From: JASHPR01 sp963844655 | GTDB taxonomy: Bacteria > Actinomycetota > Actinomycetes > Streptosporangiales > Streptosporangiaceae | NCBI GenBank assembly: GCA_963844655.1 | Contig: CAWJPA010000007.1 | Location: 1,488,001-1,552,000, forward strand | Length of the DNA: 64,000 bases | Reading direction: 5' to 3' | Shown here: in pieces, positions 15,741 to 24,280 of the stretch | How positions within the stretch are numbered: the stretch's first letter is position 1 | How the letters are laid out: the number at the start of each line of letters is the position of its first letter | Notes under the pieces: generated by a model | The model's input: only the letters and a program-made list of their open reading frames with translations | Database searches by the model: none | What the model was told of the DNA's origin: nothing | Made by a program: the position numbers and the translations under genes

Positions 15741-16958
15741 ATGGGCTTGTTCTTCAGCGACCCGCTGCACGAGGACTTCGCGGCGACGCTCGCGCTCGGG
15801 CAGATTTCTCATGGCGGCGGCGAGCCGGGCGAGATCATCGCGACCTGTGCGCTGATTACGGACGGCGACGATTCCAGCTGGTGCGAGAACTGGTGTGCCA
15901 CCGCGGACAGCGTCGTCGCGACCGCCGAGGCCTCCGCCACGGCAGGCTGGCCCGTCAGCGCCCGGGAGGCGTACCTCCGCGCCGCGGTGTACTACGGGCT
16001 GGCGTTCCACCCGCTGTTCGGCAGCCCGGTCGACCCCCGCCTGACCGAGGCGTTCGGCAAGCAGCGGTCGGCCTTCGAGCGGGGGATCGCGCTGCTTGAC
16101 CGGCCGCCGGAACCCCTGGCCGTCCCGCTGGACGGGGCTACGGTCCCCGGCTGGTTCTTCAGCGCCGGGGACGGCGCGCGGCCGGTGCTGATGGCCACCA
16201 ACGGCTATGACTCTGGCATGCCCGAGCAGACCCTGGCCTGTGCCCTCCCGGCCCTGCGGCGGGGCTACCACGCCGTGGTGTTCGACGGCCCCGGCCAGGG
16301 CCGGATGCTGGTGGAGCAGCAGGTCCCCATGCGGGCCGACTGGGAGAATGTGGTCGGCCCGGTTCTCGACCAGGTGCTGGCCCGGCCGGACGTCGACCCG
16401 GCCCGGGTGGCGCTGATGGGCTGGAGCCTGGGCGGTTACCTCGCCCTTCGCGCGGCGTCCGCCGAGCACCGGCTGGCTGCCTGTATCGCCGACCCTGGTC
16501 TGTACGGCATCCCCGAGGGCTTCCAGGCCCGGCTGCGCGCGGCGGGCGTGGGCGAGGAGGTCATCGCCACGTACCCGGACCTCCCCGCTGACGTGATCTC
16601 GTTCCTGACGCAGATGATCGACGGCGACCGGTCGATGCGCTGGACCATGAAGCAGCGCGGCTTCTGGGTGCACGGCGTCAGCGACCTGGCCGGCTACCTC
16701 AGGGCCACGGCCGATTTCACGCTGGCCGGCCGCCTGGCCCAGGTGACATGCCCGACGCTGGTGCTGGCCGCCGAGTCCGACCCGCTCTCCGGAAGCTCGC
16801 AGCAGGCGGCGGCAGGGATCACCGGCGCGCCGTCATCCCTGGTCAGGTTCACGGCCAGGGAGGGCGCCGGCGACCACTGCGAGTGGCGCAACCGCACCCG
16901 CTTCGATCAGGCCGCCTTCGACTGGCTCGGCGGGATCTTCGCGGCGCCGTCGCGCTGA
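15741..16958 (+). CDS. Alpha/beta hydrolase (FrsA / dihydropseudooxynicotine-hydrolase-like)
   Basis: 405 residues. An N-terminal helical cap (about 1-110) precedes the alpha/beta-hydrolase core. The nucleophile elbow is GWSLGG (near 222-227), the acid is in LAAESDPLSG and the histidine in GAGDHCEWRN. Also present is GYDSGMPEQTL, with an oxyanion-type segment VFDGPGQG. This order matches the esterase/C-C hydrolase family with a large N-terminal lid. ATG at 15741, divergent from the nitrilase-fold operon (122-nt gap), which may share regulation. Substrate unknown. Confidence 0.82.
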   Translation: MGLFFSDPLHEDFAATLALGQISHGGGEPGEIIATCALITDGDDSSWCENWCATADSVVATAEASATAGWPVSAREAYLRAAVYYGLAFHPLFGSPVDPRLTEAFGKQRSAFERGIALLDRPPEPLAVPLDGATVPGWFFSAGDGARPVLMATNGYDSGMPEQTLACALPALRRGYHAVVFDGPGQGRMLVEQQVPMRADWENVVGPVLDQVLARPDVDPARVALMGWSLGGYLALRAASAEHRLAACIADPGLYGIPEGFQARLRAAGVGEEVIATYPDLPADVISFLTQMIDGDRSMRWTMKQRGFWVHGVSDLAGYLRATADFTLAGRLAQVTCPTLVLAAESDPLSGSSQQAAAGITGAPSSLVRFTAREGAGDHCEWRNRTRFDQAAFDWLGGIFAAPSR

Positions 16959-16987
16959 CCAGCGGCGCGGAGCCAGGGCCGGAGAGG

Positions 16988-17953
16988 CTAGGCGGTCAGG
17001 ACCCGGATCGGCTGGCCGTCGAGGAACGCGCGGATGGCCTGGACCGCGCCGCCGTAGAAGGCCTGGTAGGTGCCGGCGGTGACGTAACCGATGTGCGGCG
17101 TGAGCACGGTCCTGGGCGCCGTGCGCAGGGGATGGTCCGCCGGGAGCGGCTCGGTGCCGAACACGTCAAGCCCGGCGCCGGCGATGCGCCCGGCGCGCAG
17201 CGCGTCCGCGAGCGCGGCCTCGTCCACGACCGGGCCGCGCGAGGTGTTGACCAGGAACGCCGTCGGCTTGAGCAGGGCCAGGTCGGCAGCGGAGATCAGC
17301 CCGGTGGTGCGCTCGCTGAGCTTGACATGAACCGTCACGACGTCGGACGTCCGCAGCAGGGTCTCCTTGCTGACGGCCTCGACGCCGGCCGCGGCGGCCC
17401 GGCGGGCGTCGAGGTTCTGGCTCCAGGCGATCACGTGCATGCCGAACGCCCGGCCGACGGTGGCCACCTGCTGGCCCAGGTTGCCGAGGCCGACGACGCC
17501 GAGGGTGGACCCGGCCAGGTCGGTGCCGACCGTCAGGCCCCAGCGGCCGGCGCGGACCCCGGCGTCCTCCTCGACCACGTGCCGGGTCAGCGCGAGGATC
17601 AGCGCCCAGGTCAGCTCCGCGGCCGGCTCCCGGCGGCCGCCGGTCCCCGACACGGTGACGCCGAGCTCGGCGGCGGCCGCCATGTCGATGTGACCGGTGC
17701 TCATGCCGGTGCTGACCAGCAGCCGCAGCCGGGGCAGCCGTTCCATCACCTCGCGCGGGAAGCGGGTCCGCTCCCGCATCGCGACGACGATGTCAAACGG
17801 CGCCAGGCGCCCGGTCAGCGCATCGGTGCCGGTCACGTGGTCGGTGAAGACCGTGAGGTCCGCGACGCCGGCCAGCTCGGCCCAAGGGCCGAACTCGCGG
17901 GCCGCGTCCTGGTAGTCGTCGAGCACGGCCACCTGCAGGGCGTTCCTGGTCAT
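16988..17953 (-). CDS. D-2-hydroxyacid dehydrogenase family protein
   Basis: 321 residues. NAD-binding fold with VVGLGNLGQQVA (GxGxxG near 151-156), and the catalytic set Arg (VNTSRGPVVDE), Glu (GLDVFGTEPLP) and His (LTPHIGYVT). These enzymes interconvert 2-oxoacids and D-2-hydroxyacids; members close to this one are often annotated phosphoglycerate-dehydrogenase-like. The start is ATG at 17953, overlapping the alditol-oxidase stop as ATGA; the longer frame to 18535 is a shadow. Coupling with an alditol oxidase suggests processing of a sugar-acid or aldonate product. Confidence 0.87.
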   Translation of the reverse strand: MTRNALQVAVLDDYQDAAREFGPWAELAGVADLTVFTDHVTGTDALTGRLAPFDIVVAMRERTRFPREVMERLPRLRLLVSTGMSTGHIDMAAAAELGVTVSGTGGRREPAAELTWALILALTRHVVEEDAGVRAGRWGLTVGTDLAGSTLGVVGLGNLGQQVATVGRAFGMHVIAWSQNLDARRAAAAGVEAVSKETLLRTSDVVTVHVKLSERTTGLISAADLALLKPTAFLVNTSRGPVVDEAALADALRAGRIAGAGLDVFGTEPLPADHPLRTAPRTVLTPHIGYVTAGTYQAFYGGAVQAIRAFLDGQPIRVLTA

Positions 17954-19236
17954 GTCTCCTCCGGGCGGGCCGGCGGCAGGTAGCGGTCGAGGAAGGCGTT
18001 GCGGAACTTGCCGGCCGGGTCGTAGCGGTGCATCAGCCGCCGGAAGTCGTCCAGCCGGGGATAGCGCCCGCCGATGACCTCCGGGCCGCTGCCGAACACC
18101 TTGCCCCAGTGCGGCCGGGCGCCCAGCGGCATCAGCCGCTCCTCGAGCCGGGCCAGGACGGGGGCGAGGGCCCCCTCGTCCTTGATCCAGGTGAAGTGGA
18201 ACGCCACGGTATCGCGCTGGTAGCACTCGCTTAGCCACAGATCGTCCGCGGCGATCGTGCGGACCTCCGCGATCTGCAGCACCGGCGCCATCTGGCCGGC
18301 GATCGCGCTCAGCGCCTCCAGGCCGTCGAGCGCGGCCGCGCGGGGCAGCAGGAACTCGGACTGCAGCTCGTCGCCGGAGCTGGGGGTGAACTCCAGCCGG
18401 AAGTGCGGCAGCCGCTCGTGCCAGGGCCCGGGCACGCCGCCCTGCTGGGTGCAGTAAGCCGCGGGCATGCCGGGCACGGGATGGCGCGGCCCGTCGGCCA
18501 GCTTGCCGCCCATCCACTCCGGCTCCGGGGTCCACCCGTCCTCAGTGTCCGCGCGCCGCTTCAGCCAGGCCTGCCGGAAGCCGGGGCGGCGCCAGTCGGT
18601 GAACAGGCTCACGCTGTATGCGCTGGCCATGATCTCGTCGAAGTGCGCGGTCACCTGTCCGTCCGGCAGCTCGTCGTAGACGTACTGGCGGACGCCAAAG
18701 GCCGGCAGCGTGTCCAGGGTCAGGCTGGTGACGATGCCGAGGGCGCCGAGCGCCACGACCAGGCCGGGGAACACGTCCGGGTCGGTCTCCCGGCTCACGG
18801 TGACGACGTCGCCGTCCGCGGTGACCATCTCCAGGGCGGAGACAGCCGTAGCCAGGTTGCCGTTGCCGTTGCCGGAGCCGTGCGTCCCGGTGGCGCACGC
18901 GCCAGCGACCGAGATGTGGGGCAGCGACCCGAGGTTGTGCAGCGCGCGCCCGGCCCGGTTGAGCTCGACCGCGAGCTCGCCGTACCGCAGGCCGGCCCCG
19001 ACCCGGACGGCCGCGTTCGCCGTGTCGACCTCGATCAGCCGGGGCAGGTCCGCGAGGGTGACAAGATCGCCGCCGGGCGAGTCAGCCAGGCGGTTGAACG
19101 AGTGGCCGCTGCCCAGGGCCCGGATCCGCTCGCTCCCCGCGACCAGATGCTGCAATTGCCGGATTGATGACGGGCGGAAGTAGCGTACGGGCTCAAAAAT
19201 GATGTTGCCGGCCCAGTTGGTTAGCTCCATGGTCAT
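17950..19236 (-). CDS. Alditol/xylitol oxidase-like FAD-linked oxidase
   Basis: 428 residues, close to Streptomyces alditol oxidase (418). FAD-binding PCMH domain at the N-terminus: IRALGSGHSFNRLADSPGGDLV contains the His that is covalently flavinylated in this family. Next come LGSLPHISVAGACATGTHGSG and a C-terminal arabinono-lactone-oxidase domain with HWGKVF and FRNAFLDRYL. It oxidises the terminal carbinol of polyols with O2, giving aldose and H2O2. ATG at 19236 is preferred (a second ATG at 19230); it is divergent from the DUF72 gene with only about 40 nt between. Cytoplasmic. Confidence 0.85.
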   Translation of the reverse strand: MTMELTNWAGNIIFEPVRYFRPSSIRQLQHLVAGSERIRALGSGHSFNRLADSPGGDLVTLADLPRLIEVDTANAAVRVGAGLRYGELAVELNRAGRALHNLGSLPHISVAGACATGTHGSGNGNGNLATAVSALEMVTADGDVVTVSRETDPDVFPGLVVALGALGIVTSLTLDTLPAFGVRQYVYDELPDGQVTAHFDEIMASAYSVSLFTDWRRPGFRQAWLKRRADTEDGWTPEPEWMGGKLADGPRHPVPGMPAAYCTQQGGVPGPWHERLPHFRLEFTPSSGDELQSEFLLPRAAALDGLEALSAIAGQMAPVLQIAEVRTIAADDLWLSECYQRDTVAFHFTWIKDEGALAPVLARLEERLMPLGARPHWGKVFGSGPEVIGGRYPRLDDFRRLMHRYDPAGKFRNAFLDRYLPPARPEET

Positions 19237-19277
19237 CCGGCCGCAGCTTACCGCCGGGAGCGGGGAAGACTGAGACC

Positions 19278-20093
19278 GTGGGTGTGCTCGTGGGGACCTC
19301 GGGGTGGCAGTACCGCGACTGGCGGGGCGTGCTGTACCCGTCCGGCGTGGCTCAGCGCCGCTGGCTGGAGTACTACGCCGGCCAGTACGCCACGGTCGAG
19401 AACAACGGCTCGTTCTACCGGCTGCCAACCCAGCAGACCTTCGCCGACTGGCGGGCCAGGACGCCCGATGACTTTCTGATGACGGTCAAGGCCAGCCGCT
19501 ACCTGACCCACGTCAGGCGGCTGCGGGACCCGGCCGAGCCGGTCGGGCGGCTGATGCGGGCGGCGGCCGGGCTCGGTGACCGGCTCGGCCCGGTGCTGCT
19601 CCAGCTGCCGCCGGATTTCCGGGCCGACGCGGGCGCGCTTGACCAGTGCCTGCACGAGTTCTCGCGGGCCGCGGCCGGAGGGCAGGCCGGGTCCGGGGAG
19701 ACCGGGCCGGCGGGCCGGGTGCGAGTCGCGGTGGAGTTCCGGCACGAATCATGGTGGACCGATGAGATCCGGCAGCTCCTCGCGCGTCATCACGCGGCGC
19801 TGTGCTGGGCGGACCGTCTGGGCCGCCCGCTCACCCCGGAGTGGCGCACCGCGGACTGGGGCTACCTGCGGCTGCACGAGGGTGCGGCCCAGCCCTGGCC
19901 GCGGTACGGCGAGAAGGCGCTGCACCGCTGGGTACGGGTGATCAAGCAGACCTGGCCGGACCGTGCTGACGTGTTCGCCTACTTCAACAACGACCCGGGC
20001 GGCGCCGCCGTGTACGACGCGGCGGCGTTCGCCGCGATCGTGCGGCGGGAGGGGCGCCAGGTGACCCGGACCGCGGTCCCGAGAGGCGGTTAA
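19278..20093 (+). CDS. DUF72 (YecE-like) protein
   Basis: 271 residues, GTG start. TIM-barrel DUF72 family: it opens GTSGWQYRDWRGVLYP, then TVENNGSFYRLP, FLMTVKASRYLTH, VAVEFRHESWW, and the C-terminal VFAYFNNDPGG. All family blocks are present and the length is normal, so it appears intact. The biochemical function of DUF72 is unknown. It is 11 nt upstream of the NADH dehydrogenase gene, so the two are probably co-transcribed. Confidence 0.85.
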   Translation: MGVLVGTSGWQYRDWRGVLYPSGVAQRRWLEYYAGQYATVENNGSFYRLPTQQTFADWRARTPDDFLMTVKASRYLTHVRRLRDPAEPVGRLMRAAAGLGDRLGPVLLQLPPDFRADAGALDQCLHEFSRAAAGGQAGSGETGPAGRVRVAVEFRHESWWTDEIRQLLARHHAALCWADRLGRPLTPEWRTADWGYLRLHEGAAQPWPRYGEKALHRWVRVIKQTWPDRADVFAYFNNDPGGAAVYDAAAFAAIVRREGRQVTRTAVPRGG

Positions 20094-20104
20094 AATGGTG
20101 CTGT

Positions 20105-21382
20105 ATGGCTAGGTTGCAACGGATTACGCGGCGCCGCTCAGTAAACCGCGGGCCCCGGGTCGTGGTGGTCGGCGTCGGGTTCGCCGGGCTCGCGACCGTC
20201 CGCCGGCTAACCCACGCGGGCATGCGGGTCACGCTGGTGGACCGCAACATCTACAGCACGTTCCAGCCGCTGCTCTACCAGGTGGCGACCGGAGGCCTGA
20301 ACCCGAGCGACGTGGCTTACCCGGTCCGGGGGTTCGCGCACCGCTTCGGCGCCCTTTTCGTGCGCGGTGAGCTCGTGCACATCGACGACGCAGCCCGGCA
20401 GATCACGCTGGCCGACGGCGAGAAGCTCGACTACGACTACCTCGTGATCGGTACCGGGGTGACCGCGGCGTTCTACGGCGTCACCGGCGCGGACAAGCAC
20501 AGCTATGCGCTGTACACCCGGCGCGACGCGGTCGCGCTGCGCGACCACATTCTGGCCGGCCTGGAGCTGCTCAGCGGGGAGGGCCGGGGCCGGCGGCTGG
20601 CGATCACGGTGGTGGGCGGCGGCGCGACCGGCGTGGAGACGGCCGGGACCCTGGCCGAGCTGCGCAACATCGCGCTCGCCACCGCGTATCCCGACATCGA
20701 CCGGTCCATGATCAAGGTGACGCTGGTCGAGCAGGCGCCGGCGCTGCTGACGCCGTACGTACCGTCGCTGCGCGAGTACGCGCACCGGCAGCTGCTCGAC
20801 CGCGGGATCGCGGTCCGGCTCAACGCCGCGATCCGCGAGGTCACCGCCGACGAGGTGGTGCTGGCCAGCGGGGAGCACATCGCCAGCGACGTCACCGTGT
20901 GGGCCGCCGGGATCACCGTCGCTGAGGCCGTCGGCGGCTGGGGGCTGCCCCAGGGGCGCGGCGGGCGGATCCGGGTGGGGCCGGACCTCCGGGTCAGGGG
21001 GCACGACCGGATCTTCGCCGCCGGTGACATCGCGCTGATCGACGGCCAGCCGCTGCCGCAGCTGGCCCAGCCCGCGCTGCAGATGGGCCGGTTCGCGGCC
21101 GAGCAGATCATCAGGCTCGCGGCCGGGCAGCCCCCGGTCAGGTACCGCTACCACGACAAGGGGATCATGGCCACGATCGGGCGCCGGTCCGCGGTCGCGC
21201 AGCTGCGCTTCGGGATCAGGTTCCGCGGCACGCTGGCCTGGCTGGCCTGGCTCGGCCTGCACCTGGTAACGCTGCTCGGCAGCCGGAACCGGATCATCAC
21301 GCTGGTGAACCTGGCCTACCGCTACCTCACCTGGGGGCACGGCGGGGCGGTCCTGGTGGACAGCGACCCGCCGGACGGCTGA
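20105..21382 (+). CDS. ndh: Type II NADH dehydrogenase-like flavoprotein
   Basis: 425 residues. Two dinucleotide folds: VVVVGVGFAGLATVRRL (FAD, near 20) and ITVVGGGATGVETAGTLAEL (NADH, near 165), with the FAD-closing FAAGDIALIDGQPLPQLAQPALQMG. A C-terminal amphipathic/hydrophobic stretch (LAWLAWLGLHLVTLLG) would bind the membrane, as in NDH-2. It transfers electrons from NADH to menaquinone without pumping. ATG at 20105. The 15 or so basic residues at the N-terminus before the fold are unusual. Substrate preference (NADH versus NADPH) is not certain. Confidence 0.85.
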   Translation: MARLQRITRRRSVNRGPRVVVVGVGFAGLATVRRLTHAGMRVTLVDRNIYSTFQPLLYQVATGGLNPSDVAYPVRGFAHRFGALFVRGELVHIDDAARQITLADGEKLDYDYLVIGTGVTAAFYGVTGADKHSYALYTRRDAVALRDHILAGLELLSGEGRGRRLAITVVGGGATGVETAGTLAELRNIALATAYPDIDRSMIKVTLVEQAPALLTPYVPSLREYAHRQLLDRGIAVRLNAAIREVTADEVVLASGEHIASDVTVWAAGITVAEAVGGWGLPQGRGGRIRVGPDLRVRGHDRIFAAGDIALIDGQPLPQLAQPALQMGRFAAEQIIRLAAGQPPVRYRYHDKGIMATIGRRSAVAQLRFGIRFRGTLAWLAWLGLHLVTLLGSRNRIITLVNLAYRYLTWGHGGAVLVDSDPPDG

Positions 21383-21400
21383 TCCGGGCCGCGGGAGAAC

Positions 21401-22183
21401 CTAGTCCCAGCCGGCGATCGTGGCGTGCATCTCCCAGAGCAGGATCTCGGCGGGCTCGGCGGCGGTGACCTTCTGCCCGCCCGTGGCCGTGAGCCGCACC
21501 GCGTCTCCCTCGGACAGCAGGCCGGCGCCTTCCAGCGTCACCGACCCCCGGGGCACGAACAGGTGCAGGTAAGGAGCCTCGGGGAGCTCGACCTCCTCGC
21601 CGGGCTGCAGCCGCGCGGCGTGCAGGGCGGCGAACCTGTTCTTGATCCGGATGGCGGACGCCCCGTCGTGCTTGCTCATGCCGGAGGCGACCGGGATCAG
21701 GCCGCCGCGCAGCAGCTCGTCGTCGATCTCCAGCTGCTCGTAGCCGGGGGAGATGCCGTCCTCGTCCGGTACCACCCACATCTGCACGAAGTGCACCGGG
21801 TCGGTGTGCGCCGACCCGCCCTGCAGCCGCCAGGAATCGTTCTTCTCCGAGTGCAGGATCCCGGTCCCTGCGCTCATCCGCTGGGCCAGGCCGGGGTAGA
21901 TGATGCCGGCGTGCCCGGTGGAGTCCTGGTGCACCAGCGAGCCCCGCAGCACCCAGGTGACGATCTCCATGTCCTGGTGCGGGTGCGTCTCGAAGCCGGT
22001 TCCGGGCCTGACCACGTCGTCGTTGTTGACGAGCAGCAGGCCGTGGTGGGTGTTGAGCGGGTCGTAGTGCCGGGAGAACGAGAACGAGTGCTTGGAGTCC
22101 AGCCAGTGCAGCCTGGTCTTGAACCGCTCGTCGGCCCGGCGGACGTCCACGGTCGGCGCCAGCGGCCCGGTGGTCTCGGTCAT
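21401..22183 (-). CDS. Pirin-family protein
   Basis: 260 residues, bicupin. The N-terminal cupin has FETHPHQDMEIVTWVL (metal-binding His residues), QRMSAGTGILHSEKN (further His and Glu) and VHFVQMWVVP. The C-terminal cupin is less conserved (YLHLFVPRGSVTL). Pirins bind Fe or other metals; some are quercetin dioxygenases or redox-linked regulators, and function cannot be assigned from sequence. ATG at 22183; convergent with ndh (18 nt). Confidence 0.88.
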   Translation of the reverse strand: MTETTGPLAPTVDVRRADERFKTRLHWLDSKHSFSFSRHYDPLNTHHGLLLVNNDDVVRPGTGFETHPHQDMEIVTWVLRGSLVHQDSTGHAGIIYPGLAQRMSAGTGILHSEKNDSWRLQGGSAHTDPVHFVQMWVVPDEDGISPGYEQLEIDDELLRGGLIPVASGMSKHDGASAIRIKNRFAALHAARLQPGEEVELPEAPYLHLFVPRGSVTLEGAGLLSEGDAVRLTATGGQKVTAAEPAEILLWEMHATIAGWD

Positions 22184-22209
22184 CGCCCCTCCTCGGTCGG
22201 CTGGCGCGG

Positions 22210-22407
22210 CTAGCCCAGGCGCGCGGGCAGTGGCCCGCTCACCGCGTGCCGGTCGGTCGCGATGACCTGCGCGGTCGTGGTGACGTGCAGCTCCGAGCAG
22301 TACTGCTCGGCGATCTCGGCGCAGATCTCTGCCGCCTGCTCACAAATCGGGTTGCCGATGTCGGCGGCGTTCAGCGCCATGATCATCTTGTACCGGAGAT
22401 CTTCCAT
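22210..22407 (-). CDS. Small protein of unknown function
   Basis: 65 residues from ATG 22407, which has GGAGG five nt upstream; a GTG two codons earlier would overlap the ribosome site. The first 40 residues form a helix with three cysteines (PICEQAAEICAEIAEQYCSE), followed by a short strand-like TTAQVIATDRHAVSG. No family recognised. It lies 26 nt upstream of the pirin gene and may be co-transcribed with it. Confidence 0.55.
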   Translation of the reverse strand: MEDLRYKMIMALNAADIGNPICEQAAEICAEIAEQYCSELHVTTTAQVIATDRHAVSGPLPARLG

Positions 22408-22663
22408 GGGCACCTCCGTGTCAGCCTCGCCGGCCGGCCAGGAGGTGGCCGCGGGCCGGGCCGGGTCTCACCAGCGATGCTACGCGCCGCCCCCGGGCCC
22501 AGGGGGCCTGGCCGAACCCGCACTGGGCTATCTGACCCGGTCTGTCACAGCGGAGTGGCTGAAGCGCGCAGGGCAGACCGTTATGCTCATCCAGTTCGAA
22601 GCGGCCGTGCCGCACTAAGGCGCCGGCGCCGCTCGCTCCGTGGCGCAGCCCGAGAGGCAAGCT

Positions 22664-23395
22664 ATGACCCGAGGCGTCATCCCCGGCCGTCGCCGCGCGG
22701 CGGTCATCGCCGCCCTCATGCTGTCCGGCCTCGGGCTCACCGGGTGCGGGATCGCGAAGGACGCCCAGAGCGTCGCGGGCAACGTGACGGCCAACAAAGC
22801 GATCATCGATCAGTTCGCCAGCACGATAAAGTCCGGCAAAGCCAGCGCCTTCGAGGCGACGTACGTGACGACCGGCAGCGCGCAGAACACCATCGTGTAC
22901 GCGGTCAAGCCACCGGACGGGCTCGCGTTCAGGGAAAGCCAGTCGAACGGCAGCGGCCGCCTGAACATCGTGGCCAACTCCTCGGGGGAGTACGCCTGCC
23001 TGCCGCAGTCCGCCTCGGGGACGGGCTGGTCCTGCCAGAAGCTGGCGGTCGCCAGCGCTGCCGTCCAGAACAAGATCTTCGAGTTCTACACCCCGGCGCA
23101 CTGGGTCGCGTTCCTGCGGGGCTTTTCGCTGGCCGCGGGCGTCGCGGGCGACAAGGTCTCGTCGTCGAAACTGACCCTGAACGGGTTCAGCATGCAGTGT
23201 GTCGACGTCAGGGCGCCCGGGACCTCGGGCACCAGCAAGATCTGCTCGACCGCGCAGGGCATACTCGGCTACGTCAAGGTCGCCTCGGACCCGAACAGCT
23301 TCCAGCTCGAGTCCTATTCGGCTGCGCCGCCGGCGTCGCTGTTCAAGCTGCCGCCGGGCGCCAAGATCACGGCGCCGAGCCAGGGGAGCGGTTAG
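22664..23395 (+). CDS. Secreted lipoprotein of unknown function
   Basis: 243 residues. A basic N-terminus (RGVIPGRRRAA), hydrophobic core and lipobox LTGC with Cys at residue 28 predict lipidation and anchoring on the outer face of the membrane. The mature part has alternating beta-like strands and four cysteines (CLPQS..., SCQK, MQCVD, KICST), which could form two disulfides. It weakly resembles LolA/LppX-like actinobacterial lipoproteins, but no motif proves this. ATG at 22664 with GAGAGG is preferred over an earlier ATG at 22640. Confidence 0.7.
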   Translation: MTRGVIPGRRRAAVIAALMLSGLGLTGCGIAKDAQSVAGNVTANKAIIDQFASTIKSGKASAFEATYVTTGSAQNTIVYAVKPPDGLAFRESQSNGSGRLNIVANSSGEYACLPQSASGTGWSCQKLAVASAAVQNKIFEFYTPAHWVAFLRGFSLAAGVAGDKVSSSKLTLNGFSMQCVDVRAPGTSGTSKICSTAQGILGYVKVASDPNSFQLESYSAAPPASLFKLPPGAKITAPSQGSG

Positions 23396-23443
23396 CTCCG
23401 CCCGCCGGGACCGGGCGATGCCGGCGGTGGCCGGTTCGGGTGG

Positions 23444-24259
23444 CTACCGGGACGCTCCGGCGGTGGAGGCCCAGCGGCCCGCGTGCCTGGCGATCGCGAC
23501 CGGGTAGTCGAAGCAGGCGCTGACCAGCTCGGTGGTGAGCACGTCGTCGGCTTCCCCGGCGGCCAGCATCCGCCCGCCGCGCAGCAGCAGGGCGTGCGAG
23601 GTGCTGGTCGGCAGCTCCTCGAGGTGGTGCGTGACCAGCACGGTAGTCAGGCCGGGCTGCCGTTCACGCAGCTCGTCGACGTTCGCCAGCAGCTGCTCGC
23701 GGCCTGCCACGTCCAGCCCGGCCGCGGGCTCGTCCAGCAGCAGCAGGCGCGGCTCGGGCATCAGGGCCCGCGCGATCAGCGTCCGGCTGCGCTCACCCTG
23801 GGACAGGACATTCCAGCGTGAGCCGCTCACCCGGCTCAGACCCATCAGGTCGATGAGGGCCGCGGCGCGGTCCTGCTCGGCCGCGGTGGGCGTGCGCCGC
23901 GCCGCGAGCTCGATGGTGCCGGTGGCGCCGGTGAGCACGGCCTCGCGCACGGTCCGGGAGGGCGTCACCGGATGGTGCATAGTGACGTGGCCGATCAGCG
24001 GCCGCAGGGAGAACACGTTGACCCGCCCGAGCCGGCAGCCCAGGATGTCCACCCGGCCCCGGGTCGGATGCGCGTAGGTCGCCATGATGCGCAGCAGCAG
24101 GGTCTTGCCCGCGCCGTTGGGGCCGAGCAGCGCCCAGTGCTCCCCGGCCCGGACCGTGACCGTGATCTGGTCGAGCAGCAGCCGGCCGTCGCGGACGAAG
24201 TCCACGCCCTCTGCGCGCAGCACGACGGCCGGGTCGGCGTGGTCGATCGGGTTGGCCAA
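23444..24259 (-). CDS. ABC transporter ATP-binding protein
   Basis: 271 residues. Walker A GPNGAGKT (near 45-52), signature LSQGE (near 152), Walker B LLLLDEP with the catalytic Glu, and a switch His in VLVTHHLEELP. The ABC signature and HHLEELP segment resemble ModF/iron-siderophore-type ATPases. It is 21 nt after the permease gene. Whether it pairs with that permease or is independent is unclear, since another ATPase gene already overlaps the permease. Confidence 0.85.
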   Translation of the reverse strand: MANPIDHADPAVVLRAEGVDFVRDGRLLLDQITVTVRAGEHWALLGPNGAGKTLLLRIMATYAHPTRGRVDILGCRLGRVNVFSLRPLIGHVTMHHPVTPSRTVREAVLTGATGTIELAARRTPTAAEQDRAAALIDLMGLSRVSGSRWNVLSQGERSRTLIARALMPEPRLLLLDEPAAGLDVAGREQLLANVDELRERQPGLTTVLVTHHLEELPTSTSHALLLRGGRMLAAGEADDVLTTELVSACFDYPVAIARHAGRWASTAGASR

Positions 24260-24280
24260 GGGGTCCTCGTTCCGGCTGGG